Assembly: GCA_033558025.1 (NCBI GenBank)
Contig: JAUCEF010000018.1
Span: forward strand, 1,364,001-1,428,000
Reading direction: 5' to 3'
Length of the DNA stretch: 64,000 nucleotides
Source: Phytophthora sp. 'mugwort'
Lineage: Eukaryota; Oomycota; Peronosporomycetes; Peronosporales; Peronosporaceae
Notes under the pieces: generated by a model
What the model saw: only the letters and a program-made list of their open reading frames with translations
Told to the model about the DNA's origin: nothing
Databases searched by the model: none
Part shown: piece by piece, positions 1-11,658 of the stretch
Position numbering within the stretch: position 1 is the first letter of the stretch
How the letters are laid out: every line of letters starts with the position of its first letter
Position numbers and translations under genes: made by a program

Positions 1-1525
1 AAGGAGGTCACCAAGGAATTATACGGACCTTTCATCGAGTGAAAGCTGAGTTCTATTGGGTGGGGTTATATGCTGATGTAGTCAAACACGTTCAAGCATG
101 TGAAGATTGCAGCACGAGCAAAAGCAAGCCCCAGCTAAAGGGCTATTCACCAGGCAATGTTGTATCTGAACACCCATTCCAACTGGTATCAATGAATTTC
201 GTAATTCCGTTACCAAGACTCAGCGGGGCAACACAGCGCTATTGCTTTTCCAAGACCACTTCACAGGGTTCGTGATAGCAAAAACTATGAGTGACACGGG
301 AGCATTGGAAGTGGCGAAAGGTTTTGAAGAATGTGTATTCCGGAGGTTTGGTGCACCATCTTTAATCCGCCACGATAGAGATCCCCGCTTCATGAGCGAA
401 GTTTTCTAAGTGTTCGCTGAGTTGATGCAGTCACGATCTAGGGCAACGTTGAGTTACAGGCCTCAAGCTAACGGCCAACAAGAACGCTCAGTCAAGACGA
501 TGATCCAGACTATCCGTGTGTATGTAGAAGACCCGCTGCAAGCCGACTGGGGGGACATAGCTGAAAGAATGGTCCATGCAATAAACAACTCACGCGATAC
601 AGCTCGACGTGAAACACCCTTCTATTTGGTGCATGGATGAGACGCCCAGTCCACGCTGAAAGCAATGACACTTACTATCAAAGCTGACACAGCCAACTCA
701 GCTGGTGATGTTTAATGGTGTGGAGAGAGCAACCGTCAACGGGAAATCGCACTACTACTCGCTAAGGAATACCAGACAGCCGAGAAGACTCGGCGAGCCG
801 AAGAACATAATGCAGGTCTAGGTAAAAAAAAAAAGAACGCGTGACCATCCCGAACTCAGCTAACTTATCCAGTATTAGCCGAGTCGGTGGAGAACCAGAA
901 GTCCTCGCTCAACGAAGGAAACCAAGTGTGGTTGTTCATGGAACGGGTCAAAACAGGTTTGAAAAAGAAGCTAGCCCATAAATGGCACGGATCGTTACGA
1001 GTGAAGAAGAGTTTGCATATGAACTGGAGCTCCCGACAAGAGTGGGTATCGGTTTTATCCGGTAGTACATGTATCTCGGCTGAAAGCAGTAACTGACCCG
1101 GGACAAAGACCCACTGCTCAGCTAGTGGACGCGCTCAGTGAAACCCAACGTTTCGATTTCAATGAAGAACTCCTTCCAGAAAATAGCTGGGAAGTTGATG
1201 ATAGTGCCGACAAATATGAAGTAGAAGCGATTCTGGATGACGATATGCCGTTATCAACTACCACCAACAGAGCTCAGCGGCTGTTCAAGGTCAAATGGGT
1301 CGGCTACGACGAGCCGACATGAGAATCACTCTCGAACTTGTCGTGTGGAGGTTTATTGTTTGATTACTTGCGGCAAAAGAAACGAGAGAATCGTCTGCAG
1401 ATGGTGCAAGTGGCGGACGAAACTAACATTACGGTGCCACAAGTTGACCACCACCGGGTGACCAGGATTCAGGCCTGGTGGGATGGAACAAAAGTACTGA
1501 AACCATTGTATGATTGTATATGAAT
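1..1525 (+). pseudogene. Ty3/gypsy pol 3' end: integrase + chromodomain relic (element F)
   Basis: Broken 3' part of a chromovirus-type Ty3/gypsy polyprotein that runs in from beyond the left edge. Reading frames at 39-275, 410-640, 887-1096 and 1125-1523 together show the integrase zinc-binding end (two cysteines in CEDC), the integrase core tail (YRPQANGQQER, then TPFYLVHG), and a chromodomain (YEVEAILDD ... FKVKWVGYDEPT). The Trp codon expected after YDEPT is TGA at 1320-1322. Multiple stops and frameshifts make it non-functional. The chromodomain normally guides integration to histone-marked chromatin. No LTR is recognisable between 1525 and 1610, so the element is truncated against element E, which lies in the opposite orientation. 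Confidence 0.85.
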
Positions 1526-1609
1526 GAAATGAAGTCGTGGGGACCCAGCTGAGACGTCATAACTACTACTCGAATACTGTCAACTCAGCTAAGGTGCCTG
1601 GAAATTGGA

Positions 1610-4600
1610 CTAAGAGAATGTGAGAAACATTAAGATGAACGCCGACAAGGTCTCGAATATAGCCAGGCCTTCTCGATTAGCAGGAGTCGACGCAGTAGGA
1701 GACAGACTGGATGGAGTCGGCTCGTTTGGATCCATATCTTCTTCCACGCGGGATTGGACGTACTCGGAATCGAACTCGGCAGCGCAAACACCGGAAATTC
1801 GGGATGTAGCTGTTGGAAACACTGGTTGTACGGATGAGAAGACGGCGAGCCCAACCGCCACGCGCAACAAGGTTCCTCACGGTCAGCGTCGGCAACACTT
1901 GCTGTCCAGTCTGCGCTTGCTGGAACCATGCCAAATTAGTCGCCGGAGCGAATGGGGCAAATGGGTCGAAAATAATTCGGAATCCAGAGTCGGTGCGGGT
2001 CCAGCTGAGCCATGCGTAGTAACATCACTGTGCAGAGGTTGATATAACTCCTTGAGAAAAGGACGAAGGCCATCCGCACGACGCTTTCGGTCCTTGCTAT
2101 ACTTAAACCACAATTGGATCATGAGCTCAAGTTCGCTGAGTGGAACACCAGGATGTAAAGCTGGGTATAAACCCAAAACAACACTCGAGTCCACTATCTA
2201 GTGCAGGCGCTCCCAGAGAGCGATAAAAAAACGCACCCAATCACTTTCTTCCCCCCCGTAATTTGCGCCAACATTGAGCGGTGACCTCCACTGGTGAAGC
2301 TGGCTGATATCCTGATGCCCGTACTCGAGCCATCACACATGGAGACATGAAGAAGGGCTCAGCTGGGAGTTCCAACATCAAGCGGCAACAAGGATGCTGG
2401 GGTGATTGATGTCAGCAAAAGCTGCAACCCCTTCCAAGGAGGAAGGATTCGGACAGACATAACTTTTCCCGTCGATAATCTCCATCTTCATAACCACCCG
2501 ACACGACGAGAGGAATTTCTCCCAACAATGAGCAGACCCAGGGTGGAAGAATGGAGGATTCAACCATGTCTTCACTTGCTCTGTCACCCGTTTGTCACCG
2601 GCTACTGCTTGAGCAGCTCGCGTCCTCAGCTGAGTAATCCGTAACGCCAGGGGCCAGAAGAGGTAGAAGCACTGTCAACTTGGCTGGATTTGCTTGAGAC
2701 AGCTGAAGCCGAACTGGGCAACCCCTTTTCCCGACCTTTTCCTTTGGATGTCGATGGTTTGGCTGAAGCCAACTTAGCGTATACTGTGTCCAACGAAGCC
2801 GAGCCGGTAGGAGTCGACTTCTTCGCTAATGATACTCCCGATATCGGACTCTTGGAAGTCGACTTCTTGGATACGGAATTCTTAGCCAGCGTAGGAGAGA
2901 GAGCTGATTTCGTAACGCTGGAATGCCCGAAGCTGACGTCTGATTGCAGAATTTTGGAGAAGTCGGCATCGACAGTGCCGAGTCCGTAATAGCTGACTGG
3001 AGAGACGCCATCTTTGTAAATACTGAGTTCTTGGGAGCAGAAATGGACCCGGATGAAGAGTGATCAACAAGTGTTGTATTCCGGGAAACAGTTGGAGAAG
3101 ACGTGACCAGAACAGAATTGTTAGTGGAATCGCCTCGAAGCCGTTTGGGAGCGGGGTGAGAAGGCGATTGATGTAGACGCTTACCAGCTCCCTGTGCTGG
3201 TGGAAGAGAACTGGAGGGAAGATCCGAAGCTTGTGGAGGAAGCACCAACGGAAAATGGCTTGGTACGGACGAAGTAACTGGAGGTTTTTCTCTTCTCTGC
3301 TTGCGTCAGCATCATCACTGTTATCGTCATCAGACCCGAATACCTCGATGAAGAGGTTCTTCGGAGACCGTGGAGGTCGACGAATCTCCTCCTGTTCGGC
3401 ATCAGAAGAGTTGGCTTCGAAAGGGAGAGATACTGATGTACCAGAACCAGTCATAGCTTGGGAGTTGGGAGTTCCAGCCGACTTGACCTTCGCGGGACCC
3501 AGAGTAACGACATCAGACGTCTCGAAGTCCTCAAGTTGAACTCGGCTAATAGCCCTGGCAGTGACCGATACAGCTCGAGATGATCGACGCAAAGGAGATG
3601 GGACAGCAACCTTGGGTTTGACCGAGGTGGAGGCAGGTTTCCTCGATTTCTTCTTGGAGTGAGTACCCTTCGTCTTCGCGGAGGACCTTGTCGAGATGAT
3701 ACCAGCCGGGTTAGATGGAGTCGGCGATTGGGACTCAGCTACCGACGAAACAAGTCGAGCCGATGCTGCAGGAGACTCATAAGAGCTCGGAGGTGGAACA
3801 GTGTCCACCGAACTTAGCGAAGTCAACGCTACAGCAGCGGATGCTGTGCTCATTAAATCAGTCGAACCTGATGTTGAACCAGACGTTGTCGATGGAAGCG
3901 TGATCAATTCAGGGACGGAAGGGAGAGTCACCGGAATGAGGTGATCCCGACGATAATAGCTTTCTGGAATTCGATGTCGTTGATCCGTAGGCGTGGAAGT
4001 CGGCTTCAGAGTCGTTAACTTGACACGGGAAGGAGGAGACAGGTCTAGAACAGGTTGGGCTGCAGAAGTCGACTGCCCAACAGGCCGACTTGAACCTGAC
4101 TGTCCAACAGAACCACTCGAACTCGGCTGCCCAACAGAACCACTTGACCGAGCTGAAACTTGCAAGGTGATCTCATGAGACTAATCTGACTGCATCAGCG
4201 CAATCTCAGGCCAGTGGGCTTCGAGAAATCGGCACAAACCGGCATTCAAGCTGAGATCTCGTGGAGTCAGACCTGGAGCGTTAAGACCAGCTGCTGCAGC
4301 CATCGCCACCTCTGGATCTGCCGCAGAAATAGGACCATGATGACGGAGGAGGTTCTCGAGACGGGTTATTGTGCGCTTTTGCTCCTCGATCGTCTTGCGT
4401 GCCAACCGAAGATTCAGCTTGTCACTACCTGAAGTCACCAAACGTGCTGCCTCTTGAAGACGACGGAAGTAAGTGTCTGACAAAGCCTTCAAGGCGTTAT
4501 ATGACACCGTGCGTTCCGTCAGCTGATCAGTTAGGAGCTGACAATCTCTGTTCCAATCCTCAATAATGCGATGGAGCCCGTCGACATGTTCTTGGACGGT

Positions 4601-6042
4601 GTCAATATGGCAATTCTCTAGCCGAGTTGACTCTTTTTTCTCCATTTCCAGCCGATAGGTGGTAGATCGGTAGGAAGTCGGCAGGGTGGTATTCATGCTG
4701 GATGATTGTTTCCACTTGTCCCGCTCACGAACCACCGCAACCAACTCAGCCTCTAGCCGAACAGTCGACACCAAAGCTGACTCCAGTCTCCGGCTTCAGG
4801 CACCATTTTCGCGATGTAGCCGAGTTACGTCGTGCCTGAGCTGAGCTAGTTCTTCGGAAGAGCTCGGTGGAGGTGAAGAACCGGCTTGGAGCAGTGATAA
4901 CATCTCATTCGGAGAGCCAGCAGCCAAAATATCTCTCCGGTGACGCCAGTCACCAGGAAGCAGGGGTCGGAAAAGAGTATAAGCCATCAGCCGAGTCCGC
5001 TCAAGCTCTTCAGTCGAACGAATACGTTCACGGTCTAGAAGTAGCATCCAGAGCTCAGCTATATCTGTTGGAGGCTGAACTGAGTCCTCGACTAAATGCT
5101 CGAGGCCAGCAGAAGAAGACCCCGCTGGGTCCAGTTGGCCAGCAGAAACCTCTTGGTTGTGAGACTAAGACTCGAGCTAAGACGGCGACTGAGCGGAAGT
5201 GGAGGAATCCCAGTCTCCATTAGTCCATCCGGACGGAGCCCAGGCAGCGGAATCGCATGCGGTGGACTCGACAGAGGTGACGGACGTGGAGCATAAACAT
5301 CACTATCCACGAAAGACATATCTGGAGAATGTTGAGATCCTTGTGAGTCATCGACCAGGGAATCCAAGCTCGGCTGAGTCGGCTTCAAAGCTGGGTATTC
5401 ATCCGAGTGTTGGCGAGGAGGAGGAGAATCGACGAGGAGAAAGGCCGAGTCCTCACCGTCTCGAACCCGAAGGATAGACTTGGGCTGACGCGCGAGGGAC
5501 CGGTCGTGAACGAGGGTCCGTCAGTTGATCGCCCAGAGACGTGGAATTCGATGATACGGATTCAAAGAACTCGTCAAGATCCTCTGGATTATGAAGGAGG
5601 CGAGCTTCAGGAAACCGAGGACCAGCGGCGACAGTGATTGAAGACGCCCGTTCAGTTGAGCTGCCGGGAAGGAAGCTCAGAGATGATCGGGCAGGGGAGT
5701 CCTGTGAGAAGAAGGGAGGAATGAGTATCTACGAACCGAACTCGGTGAATTCAACGATTTGATAGCTGGGCTTATCGGATGAATTGCGCGGGCAATCTTG
5801 GAGGAAGTCGACTGAAAGGGGTGACCACCAGCGGCAATCTCAGCTGACTCAGACGATCCATCAGACCTCATCACGTAAGATAGAACAGTGACTGGAGCCA
5901 TTTCAGCCTCATTTTCGGTGTGGCTGTCGCCTTGAGCTGCTGGTAACTCAAGCGATTGCGGTGAAGTGTCTCCTGAGGGAGAAATAAGAGAGCCGCCTGA
6001 ACTTTTGAGTTCTGGCGAAGCAGAAGAGGTTCTCTTAGCCAT
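1610..6042 (-). pseudogene. gag-like structural polyprotein relic (element E)
   Basis: A long minus-strand coding region in several frame-shifted pieces (6042-5677, 5388-5092, 5047-4796, 4774-4181, 4165-2882, 2587-2378, 2194-1610). It starts at the ATG of MAKRTSSASPELK. Composition fits the large gag-like proteins of oomycete Ty3/gypsy elements: a Ser/Pro-rich acidic N-terminus, a central coiled coil (4774-4181, with heptads such as RLENLLRHHG), then a Ser/Thr/Lys-rich linker. I see no zinc knuckle or protease. It follows an LTR and primer site (6286-7072) in the correct order, which supports gag identity. Stops and frameshifts throughout indicate a dead copy. The assignment to gag is inferred from position and composition, not from a recognised domain. 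Confidence 0.55.
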
Positions 6043-6285
6043 ATGGGCTACCGATACACACGGAAACAAGTCAGAAAGAGGTCGGGCTGAGCCGATGACC
6101 CAACAGAAGCTTGCCAGTTCGTAGAAGAAGCGTCATCTCAGCGACTCAGTGCGTGTCTTGAGAACGGTCGGAGATCAAGCGTCGGGGAAGACGAGAGTGA
6201 ATGTGGTAATCTTGACAGGTGACGACACACCAGTTAGGCCAAGCCACTTGCCAGCTTGGCTCGTAAGCAGGGCCGGGGCTGTTGT

Positions 6286-6301
6286 GGTGTAGTGGACACC
6301 A
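6286..6301 (-). other. tRNA primer-binding site of element E
   Basis: On the minus strand the LTR ends in CA at 6304. A 2-nt spacer follows, then TGGTGTCCACTACACC, which would pair with a tRNA 3' end finishing in CCA. The CA-NN-TGG geometry matches the other retroelement families in this window. Confidence 0.55.
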
Positions 6302-6303
6302 GA

Positions 6304-7072
6304 TGAAGTGGCTCACACATCGCACTTAAGTAAGCAACCACGGTACTGCTGAGTACGAACTCGGCTAACGATCCGGCTACTCGACTGTATGAACTCGACC
6401 GGCCGTTGGGTTTGGGTGGTTACATTGAGATCTTTGCGAAGGGTCGGTTGAGAGTTGACCACATTTAGTTTCATTTGATATTTGTATAGTAACATAGTTA
6501 ACAATAGGAGGAGCCCGTTGGGGGCTCCCGGGAGATAAAATAATAATAGAGTAACTCTTTCCAAGTCCAAGACAAGTGCACACTATCCGGTAAGTTCCTA
6601 CACGGGCTGGATTATGGTTACCGTTAACACCCGAGAGGCATAGCTTGTAGGGTGTTGACTGGTAACGCCAAGAGAACTAGATCGATCCGAGAAAGGGCGT
6701 GTCTGCCAAGCGCGAAGGAACAAGTCCTGCCAAACTCGGCGGGCCAGTACGCCGTACAGCCCGGGTACCGTAACACTTCTAGCCGAGAAGCCTTTGCTCT
6801 CGGCGACCCTTCAAAGCGCGAACGCGCCGTCGTCAGCTCTTTAGCGGAGAACACGGGATATCTGAGCCAAAGGCAGTCAGCTCAGCTGACTTCTGTGAAT
6901 TGACTGGCTTGGGGCACCTGGTCTCGGTGGAAGCGAGAGACCACTGTCCCGGAAGGGCCGAACCGCTAGGGACAACCCAGCGCAGGCCAACATGGGCCGA
7001 CTAGCTCGGCTATTGTTATGTTTCTTGCCTAGTATCCACATCTGACGATTTTGTGTGTGCTGCAATACCACA
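6304..7072 (-). repeat. 5' LTR of element E
   Basis: 769-bp LTR in minus orientation. It begins TGTGGTATTGC at 7072 and ends in CA at 6304, two bases before the primer site. Its outer end abuts element A1 exactly where A1 loses homology with copy A2 (A2 continues past the shared ggtcac). This indicates that element E inserted into A1. The partner LTR was not found in the window. Confidence 0.6.
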
Positions 7073-7089
7073 GTGACCTGGTGTAGACC

Positions 7090-7700
7090 TTGCTTACCAT
7101 CAGGTCGGTGCCACCTGGCACCGCCACTCTTGAAGCCTTGTCCAACGGTCTAGATTTCGGCGGGGGTCGAGGGCTATCCCGTAAGGCCTGCCGCGCTCGA
7201 CCAGGTGTAGATTTTGCTGCCACCGTTTCCAGGGAGTCGCTCAATACGTCGACGGCTCCCAAACATTTACTGGATGATCTTGAATCCCGGCGCCCCTTTC
7301 GTACGCCCCAGTTCCTGGCAGAGGTGGTAACATGATTAACCCAATGCTCTGTCAGTAACTGCAGGCCGGCCCCGATGACTTTGTGCCGCCAATCGATCCG
7401 TGGCTCATGTTTCTCGAGCCAGGGCATTCCAGGATCAAGCCATACTTGTCCGTCCCTAGGACAGTAAACTGCTCCATGCTGTCGAAGTCCTCGAACTTCA
7501 CAGCTAGATCCACATGGATCTTGAGAACGGTAAACACCGTTCCGTCGGCCAGTTGTACCGACACTGTCCCGTTGCATTTGCGTTCTCGTATAGCATCGAC
7601 CAACTTGTTGCGGTTCTCTGAACAGTCTGGCGGCGTGCGGAGTCTTCGGTGCCGCAGAGTCCATTAAGACTCGGAAGGGATGGGTATACTTACGTGTACT
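7090..7700 (-). pseudogene. Retropepsin (aspartic protease) region of A1, frameshifted
   Basis: Read on the minus strand this contains the start of a retropepsin (VLMDSAA, where active elements have DSGA), then in another frame a fold core with VFTVLKIHVDLAVKFEDFD. It ends with PWLEKHEPRIDW, a classic motif after the Ty3/gypsy protease. At least two frameshifts separate these pieces. The matching stretch of A2 lies at about 23540-23980. The catalytic Gly of D-S/T-G is Ala here in both copies, so both share an inactivating or divergent change. Confidence 0.7.
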
Positions 7701-7726
7701 AGTAGCAGCCCAAACTCTGCCCTTCT

Positions 7727-7780
7727 GGAGACTTAACCTTGAGAGTATGCGCACTCGCATACTCTCAAGGTTAAGTCTCC
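7727..7780. repeat. Perfect 25-bp hairpin between nucleocapsid and protease (A1 copy)
   Basis: Two 25-base arms (7727-7751 and 7756-7780) are exact reverse complements around the loop cact. The same hairpin with the complementary loop occurs at 23429-23482 in the inverted copy A2. It lies between the zinc-knuckle region and the protease. Confidence 0.95.
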
Positions 7781-8059
7781 ATAGCACGCACCGCTCATGA
7801 AGACTCAGGTATTCCCGCAGTAGGGCGCCCCGCCCCCTACTGGTGTCCTACGTTCCCTGCCGATGGGCTTGGGAGGGAAACATTTTTGTTGTCCCCTCAG
7901 AACAGGAACGAGCCATGTACCATAGCTTATCACAGCTATAGCAGCGAATATCGTGCTGTCCGGCAAGCCCAAGTTTCATGGAACTGGCCCGCTTGGGGCC
8001 CCGCGACTTGCTGTCGCTACATCGCCGCTGGCGTGCGCGCCTGGCGGTGACTGTACTCC

Positions 8060-8760
8060 TCTTAGACGGCGACTTGTCGCCTTTCCATAGTATTGGCCTG
8101 CACCCGAAATAGCTGGGTGCGGGCCGGACCTACTCTGAGGCCGTCCATGAACACCGTCACCTTAATGTGTTCATGGAGTGGGTTCCCCACGAGGGATGCG
8201 CATCTCTTGGATGTACTCGTGCAGCTCCTGTCTTCTATGATTGCATGGCAGGAAGCGTGACCGCTGGCGGTCCTCATAGTTCGACGGCAGGAACACGGCT
8301 CTGAGCTGCTCACACAGATGAACCCAGGATGCGAAGCATCCAGGCGTTGTCGCTTCCCGCGATACGCCCAACTCTTAGCACGGCCGCTAAGGTTGAAGAG
8401 GGTGAAGCCATTCGGAGGTGCTCCGAAAAAATGAGAGCCGCATCCAATTTTGCGAGCTCTACTTCTCCCACCCTAAAAGGAAGGTTTCACCTTCCTTTCC
8501 TTCGTACGGGTTTACCTTCAGCCTCAACGGCTTGGGGTAGACCGGTTTCGGCTCTGCGGCCGGAACTTGCAGGTTGCTCCGAACATGTTCGATGAAACCC
8601 TGTTCATACATGTTGAACGCGGTCACACGTTCAACCTGCCCAGCTTGCGTTGACGTCACAAGCTGTGCGAGGCATCCATGCCAGAGATGCCAGCAAACTG
8701 TGAGTCGTTCAGATGGGGATCTTATCCCGGTCCATGTTGCTAGGACTCAGAGGTTTCAAA
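8060..8760 (-). pseudogene. gag of element A1 (frameshifted)
   Basis: Minus-strand pieces 8659-8459, 8371-8171 and 8313-8062 together match the intact A2 gag at 22422-23113. Shared strings include QVERVTAF, MYEQGFIEHVRSNLQVP and VFMDGLRVGP. It encodes the capsid-type gag protein of a Ty3/gypsy element. Frameshifts near 8460 and 8200 break it. Confidence 0.8.
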
Positions 8761-8783
8761 TAGTAACTTGCGTAGGCGTGGAT

Positions 8784-8800
8784 GACTATAAGTACTACCA
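8784..8800 (-). other. tRNA primer-binding site of A1
   Basis: TGGTAGTACTTATAGTC on the minus strand lies 2 nt (CT) after the LTR terminal CA. It is identical in A2 (22380-22396). Confidence 0.6.
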
Positions 8801-8802
8801 AG

Positions 8803-9130
8803 TGTAACGGGGCACACAAGTCACTCTTCGTGTGTTGCGCACAGGAAGTGTGACTTCCGGAGAGTATACAAACTCCCAATAAACACCATTCACAAATCCC
8901 TGGTCTGTGGGGACTGTTACCAATTTAGGTAAAGATACAAGACTGAATATATTAATAATGATCGCTTTTAATTCGTCTACATATTAACTGTAAGTCACCT
9001 GTGAAGTAGATGTATTTGTACCCTATCTGTGGTACCCCTCCTGACATCATTGCAGTGACGTCATAGTGATGTTGGCTAAACACTAGGGATACTTGAGTAC
9101 ACATGAAGAGTGCCATGTAACCCCGTTACA
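8803..9130 (-). repeat. 5' LTR of element A1
   Basis: 328-bp LTR with inverted termini TGTAACGGGG / CCCCGTTACA at 9130 and 8803. It matches the A2 LTR at 22003-22377 in inverted orientation, including the stretch around the tatgacgtcactgca palindrome. Confidence 0.9.
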
Positions 9131-9583
9131 ACCACCCATTCCGCGGCTGTTGGACTTCTCAGATTAGTAATGATAATATCACTGATATCCACACATTTTG
9201 GCCACTAATTCTCAATAGTTACAGTTATTTGTATTGTATTTCTAACTCATTATATGGTAATAATTATAATACTGCTACTAGTTAAGATAATATTTTTTAT
9301 CATATGTGACGTTCAGGGGATATAATGTTTAATTTATAGACTATTATGTTTCCAAAATTCGATTGTTATAGTAGTTAATATGCAAGTACTAATTATGGTA
9401 TACTATCACTAAAGTATTTGTTTTAATAAAATAGTAATACTATTTTGATATAGTGCCATTATAACTAATATCGCTAATATTGCTAAGACTACTTGTTGCT
9501 GTTCTTATACGGAATTGTCATTGACAAGTAGTGCTTGAGTATACACCTTTTTATACCATAGTATACATTACTTTGTATAGACT
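9131..9583. other. AT-rich intergenic region upstream of the TPR-PH gene
   Basis: About 450 bp of strongly AT-rich DNA with no coding signal. It separates the A1 LTR from the ATG at 9584 and must hold the promoter of the downstream gene. A tatagacta stretch lies just before the ATG, but I cannot place a core promoter with confidence. Confidence 0.5.
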
Positions 9584-11557
9584 ATGTCGACGGCAAGCGG
9601 TCCGTCCTCTGGCGGTGGGGACGTTAACGTGCTGCTCATGGTTTGTGCGCCCTGTAGATGCACTTACTGTATTGCTGCTTAGTCACCTTCTTCCTCTCCA
9701 CATACAGGCGATCACACAGCAGGCGGAGCGACTGCGAGCGATGCAGAAGACTTACGGAGAGTGTGCGTTCATGTCCCCCCTTCCTCCCCGTTCTATCTGT
9801 TAAACAGACTCCGTTTGTCTGTCTGACCTAACTGATTTGAGTCAGTCCACGCACATTTGTCGGACGACCTCAAGCACTTGGCGCTGCTCTTCGTAATGAA
9901 CGGCGAGCACGATAAGGCGCTCCCACTGCTGCACCGGCGCCTCGTCATCCACGAAAAGTTTGGCCCCGGTACGAGAGAGAGTGTGTTGTGAGAGAGAGAG
10001 ACCTGGTGGAGGAACGACGCGCTAACTGACTTGTGGCTGAGATGAGCAGAGGATCTGACAGCCGAGGCCCTGCAGGAGCTCGGGACGGCCTATCGACTCC
10101 ATGGGATGCCTGACATCGCCGTGCAGCATCTGCTACGGGCGCTAACTCTGCGCGAAAAGTGCCACGGCCGGAACAGCCTCAAGGTGGCGGAGACACTCAA
10201 CAGCCTCGCGCTCGTGAGTCAAATGTGAGTTTCCGCCGATTCGCCCCCTGTATGCCACACACTGGACGAGCTTTTCTCTTTGTTTCTTACGACAATGCTC
10301 GCGTTTTCTTGTAGGCAGGGGGGGATAAAGCAGGCAAAGACGTATCAACTGCGCAGTCTTCAGGTCCTTTACGACAGCGCTGAACCAGAAGATATTGAGA
10401 GTGAGGATATCCCCTGGGAAGTCTACAAGCGACTCAAGCAGCAGCGCGGACCGTCGACTGCAGTCAACAGCATCACGCTCCTTAAAGGAAACATGCGCAA
10501 AAGTGTCATGGACGTTGTTTACAACTCTCCGAGGGCTTTGAGTCCAACGGAAAACTCGACAAGATTGGACAAAGGTCAAGCTCCAGGACTGAATGACAAG
10601 ACGAAGGCATACACGATCACTAGCGAGCATTTGGCACCATCGGACATGGATCAAAGACGCGTCTTGCGGTCTCACTCAGAGACGACGACGAGGACTGTGC
10701 GTGGTTTACACAGCAGTGGAAGCGCCACCAGCAGCGACCGGTTTCCTGTTGTCCACACTTCTAATGAGTTCTCACTCATTGACGACATGTCTGACGCAGA
10801 CGTGGTGGACCCTTTTGCTCAATCCGAAGTCAACTTGGATCCGAGTCTAAACGTCCAATCGTTCCGACCACGTGGTGATGCCTCAGTCGTCAGCAATGCA
10901 GCGTCACACGCTACGGACGGTGAGACTTCGTTGCGGTTGTCGTCAGTAGTGCCGATCGCACAGAATATTCGTGATTTCCCGACGCTCCAGCAGCGCGTCG
11001 AGTCGTTGAAGCGCCGCATCCTTGCTGGGTATCCGGACATCAATGCCGATGTAGCTCGGCTGGCAGCAGACGTGGACCGCATTCAAGCGCGAGAGCTCCG
11101 TCAAGTCGGTTCTACAATGGTCGCTTTAGTGCGCGAGATGAATAGACTTTGTATCCGCACAGATCTGACACAGCAGCAATTACCCATACTGGAAGGGATG
11201 CTTGAGAAGAAGAGCGCGTCCATCTTTCGAGGGTGGGAAAAACGCTGGTTCAAGGTCGATCCCAAGACGTTTATTCTGAGCTACCACTTTAGCAAGGACG
11301 ACTATGCGCGAGGCTTTACACCTCGTGGCGGCTTTGCCGTCTCGCGAATCGCCAACATCCTCGTCCAGCGCCATACGCGGGGCAATCACTTCCACTTCGA
11401 CGTCGTGGTAGATCTGAGCACACGTCTTAACCCTCAAGGGTCCCGGACCTATGAGCTGCGGTGTGAAGACGAAGAATCGCTGCGTTATTGGGTGGAGACG
11501 CTGCATTACTACAAGGCCATGGCTCAAAAGACCCCCCCACGACCCTCAACAAGCTAA
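9584..11557 (+). CDS. TPR-repeat and PH-domain protein (5 exons)
   Basis: I model exons 9584-9640, 9708-9762, 9846-9968, 10050-10224 and 10315-11557, all with GT-AG introns of 67-90 bp. They keep one frame for 550 residues. Exons 3-4 (about residues 38-137) form TPR/kinesin-light-chain-like helical repeats (DDLKHLALLFVMNGEHDKAL; ALQELGTAYRLHGMPDIAVQ). A low-complexity, Ser-rich middle and a short helical segment (about 350-415) follow. A C-terminal PH domain (about 428-541) begins LEGMLEKKSASIFRGWEKRW and ends with the helix SLRYWVETLHYYKA. PH domains usually bind phosphoinositides, and TPRs bind partner proteins, so a membrane-linked adaptor is likely. The next gene, also on the plus strand, starts 101 bp downstream. 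The exact function is unknown to me. The first two exons are short, so the start is the least certain part. Confidence 0.85.
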
Positions 11558-11658
11558 ACTATGAAGCTGGAATAGGTAAAAATGCGCTGAAGGGGTGCCC
11601 CTTGCTTCCCAGTAGCAAATCTTCCTAGTATAGTAACGACTTTGGCTCGGAGAAGGCG

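Larger units (their letters stand above)
7073..9130 (-). mobile_element. Ty3/gypsy element copy A1 (LTR-gag-PR, truncated)
   Basis: Minus-strand 5' portion of a Ty3/gypsy element: LTR 9130-8803, primer site 8800-8784, gag about 8760-8060, hairpin 7780-7727, and protease region about 7700-7090. It is an inverted copy of A2 (22003-24050), matching throughout LTR, gag, hairpin and protease. The 3' part (RT, RNaseH, IN) is missing because element E inserted at 7072. Frameshifts in gag and protease show that it is dead. Confidence 0.85.

Noticed and set aside
1620..6000. Search for RXLR or CRN effector genes in the repeat-rich regions
   Set aside because: No ORF with a signal peptide followed by RXLR-EER or LFLAK/HVLVVVP motifs was found in any repeat tract of the window.
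7727..7780. Hairpin considered as a bacterial-type terminator or a CRISPR repeat
   Set aside because: Eukaryotic context, only one unit per element copy, no U tract, and its location is tied to the gag-PR junction of a retroelement.
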